Shown here: positions 5,457 to 6,362 of the stretch, piece after piece
How positions within the stretch are numbered: the stretch's first letter is position 1
Layout of the letters: every line of letters begins with the position of its first letter
DNA from: Desulfobulbus sp.
GTDB taxonomy: Bacteria; Pseudomonadota; Gammaproteobacteria; Burkholderiales; Rhodocyclaceae
Direction of reading: 5' to 3'
Assembly: GCA_009782025.1 (NCBI GenBank)
Contig: WQUQ01000084.1
Location: forward strand, 1 to 6,362
Length of the DNA stretch: 6,362 nucleotides
Notes under the pieces: generated by a model
The model's input: the letters and a program-made list of their open reading frames with translations, nothing else
The model's database searches: none
What the model was told of the DNA's origin: nothing
Position numbers and translations under genes: made by a program

Positions 5457-5924
5457 ATGAACCCCGATCACGCCTGGATCGCCGCCCACATTCCGCACCA
5501 CGGCACAATGTGCCTGCTCGACCGCGTCGTCTGCTGGAATGAAACAGTCATTACCTGCCGCGCCGACAGTCATCACGCCGCCGACAACCCGCTGCGCGAT
5601 GGCGACCATCTCGGCATTGCCAACGGCATCGAATACGCCGCCCAGGCGATGGCCGTGCACGGCGCTTTGCTGGCCGGCGACAGCCAAGCGCCCGCCGCCG
5701 GCTTTCTCGCCAGCGTGCGCAATGTTCGCTGGCATCGGCAGCGTTTGGACGATCTGGAAGGCGAACTTGAAATTCATGCCGAACGAATCTCCGGCAATGA
5801 ATTGAATGTTCTCTACGAATTCAGCCTGCGCTGCGCCGATGAATGCCTGCTGTCGGGGCGGGCCATCGTGATGCTCGACGCCAACAGAAAAATGATTTCC
5901 CGCTCCGGAGAGAATCCGCCATGA
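5457..5924 (+). CDS. Hotdog-fold 3-hydroxyacyl-ACP dehydratase (ApeP/ApeI-type) of the aryl polyene pathway
   Basis: The protein has 155 residues. The start at 5457 is supported by AGAGGAGA six bases upstream and because MNPDHAWIAAHIPHHGTMCLLDRV matches how these small dehydratases begin. An in-frame ATG at 5328, overlapping the methyltransferase stop as ATGA, would add 43 residues made from the hairpin spacer; those residues look like non-protein sequence. Family landmarks are IPHHGTMCLLD, with His14 aligning to the FabZ catalytic His (His15 is adjacent), and the hot-dog helix GIANGIEYAAQAMAVHGAL with Glu59 as the acidic partner. A later strand region is FLASVRNVRW. It would dehydrate 3-hydroxyacyl-ACP to the trans-2-enoyl form in each round of polyene building, directly after the ketoreductase encoded next. 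Its stop overlaps that gene's start (ATGA). It could equally correspond to either of the two dehydratases known in Xenorhabdus and E. coli aryl polyene clusters. Confidence 0.87.
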   Translation: MNPDHAWIAAHIPHHGTMCLLDRVVCWNETVITCRADSHHAADNPLRDGDHLGIANGIEYAAQAMAVHGALLAGDSQAPAAGFLASVRNVRWHRQRLDDLEGELEIHAERISGNELNVLYEFSLRCADECLLSGRAIVMLDANRKMISRSGENPP

Positions 5925-6362
5925 AACGCGCCCTCATCACCGGCGGCAGCGGCGCCATCGGCGCCGCCATCTGCCGCCGGCTCGCCGCCGACGGCCTGCA
6001 CGTCATCATCCACGCCAACCAGAACATTGCCGCTGCCGAGGCGCTCTGTGCGGAATTGTCGCAAGCAGGCCAATCCGCCGAAGCCGTCCGGTTCGACGTC
6101 GCCTCGCCCGACGCCGCGCAAGCCGCGCTGGAACGTCTGCTCGAAAATGGCGCGATTCAGGTTCTGGTCAATAACGCCGGCATTCATGACGACGCCGTTT
6201 TTCCCGGCATGCGGCGCGAGCAATGGAAGCGCGTGATCGACGTTTCGCTGCATGGTTTTTTCAACGTCACGCAACCGCTCGTCATGCCCATGATCCGCAG
6301 CCGCTGGGGGCGCATCATCACCATCTCGTCGATTGCCGGCCTCATCGGCAATCGCGGCCAGG
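5921..6362 (+). CDS. FabG-like 3-ketoacyl-ACP reductase (SDR family), 3' partial
   Basis: The gene runs off the window end after 147 complete codons; SDR ketoreductases are usually about 240-250 residues. It starts at ATG 5921, overlapping the dehydratase stop as ATGA, with GGAGAG at 5907-5912 placed 8 nt ahead. The Rossmann start MKRALITGGSGAIGAAI holds the TGxxxxIG cofactor loop. HANQN (about 31-35) follows the second strand, where NADPH-preferring members bind the 2'-phosphate. DVA (about 59-61), NNAGIHDDAVF (about 84-94) and the catalytic-Ser strand GRIITISSIAG (about 129-139) come next. The catalytic YxxxK would lie just beyond the cut, after GNRGQ. It would reduce the 3-keto group after each condensation during polyene assembly. 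Placement directly after a dedicated dehydratase marks it as the pathway-specific reductase (ApeQ-type) rather than the housekeeping FabG. Confidence 0.9.
   Translation, partial: MKRALITGGSGAIGAAICRRLAADGLHVIIHANQNIAAAEALCAELSQAGQSAEAVRFDVASPDAAQAALERLLENGAIQVLVNNAGIHDDAVFPGMRREQWKRVIDVSLHGFFNVTQPLVMPMIRSRWGRIITISSIAGLIGNRGQ

Overview
This window looks like the middle of an aryl polyene (APE/xanthomonadin-type) pigment-lipid biosynthesis cluster from a GC-rich proteobacterium. A betaproteobacterium, possibly Rhodocyclales-like, is my best guess. That placement rests on base composition, protein style and cluster content only; no marker gene is present. All seven genes lie on the + strand and nearly all of the sequence is coding.

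Layout: (1) positions 1-893, the 3' part of an HtrB/LpxL-like lipid acyltransferase whose start lies upstream of the window; (2) 877-1479, a secreted LolA-like carrier; (3) 1476-3827, a 12-TM MMPL/RND-type exporter; (4) 3824-4615, a membrane-anchored NodB-type polysaccharide deacetylase; (5) 4615-5331, a class I SAM-dependent methyltransferase; (6) 5332-5456, the only real intergenic stretch, packed with three hairpins; (7) 5457-5924, a hotdog-fold 3-hydroxyacyl-ACP dehydratase; (8) 5921-6362, the N-terminal part of a FabG-like 3-ketoacyl-ACP reductase cut by the window end. Five of the six junctions are overlaps (17, 4, 4, 1 and 4 nt), so this reads as one translationally coupled operon.

How the genes fit together (inference from known APE systems): the ketoreductase and dehydratase carry out the reducing steps that build the conjugated polyene on an acyl carrier protein. 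The methyltransferase probably decorates the aromatic head or the glycolipid. The acyltransferase attaches an acyl or polyene chain to the lipid carrier, and the deacetylase may trim an N-acetylated sugar of that carrier. The MMPL pump and the LolA-like protein would move the finished hydrophobic product from the inner to the outer membrane. The ketosynthases, carrier proteins and aryl-activating ligase expected of such a cluster are not visible here and would have to lie outside the window.

The most unusual piece is the 125-bp gap before the dehydratase. It holds two diverged copies of a 23-nt hairpin unit with the same loop and flanks but different stem cores that still pair, with a third hairpin between them. 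The last hairpin contains the dehydratase ribosome binding site, and the gap is also open in frame with the dehydratase from an ATG overlapping the methyltransferase stop. It may be a remnant of an IS200/IS605-type element end, or a repeat recruited as an internal translational control.
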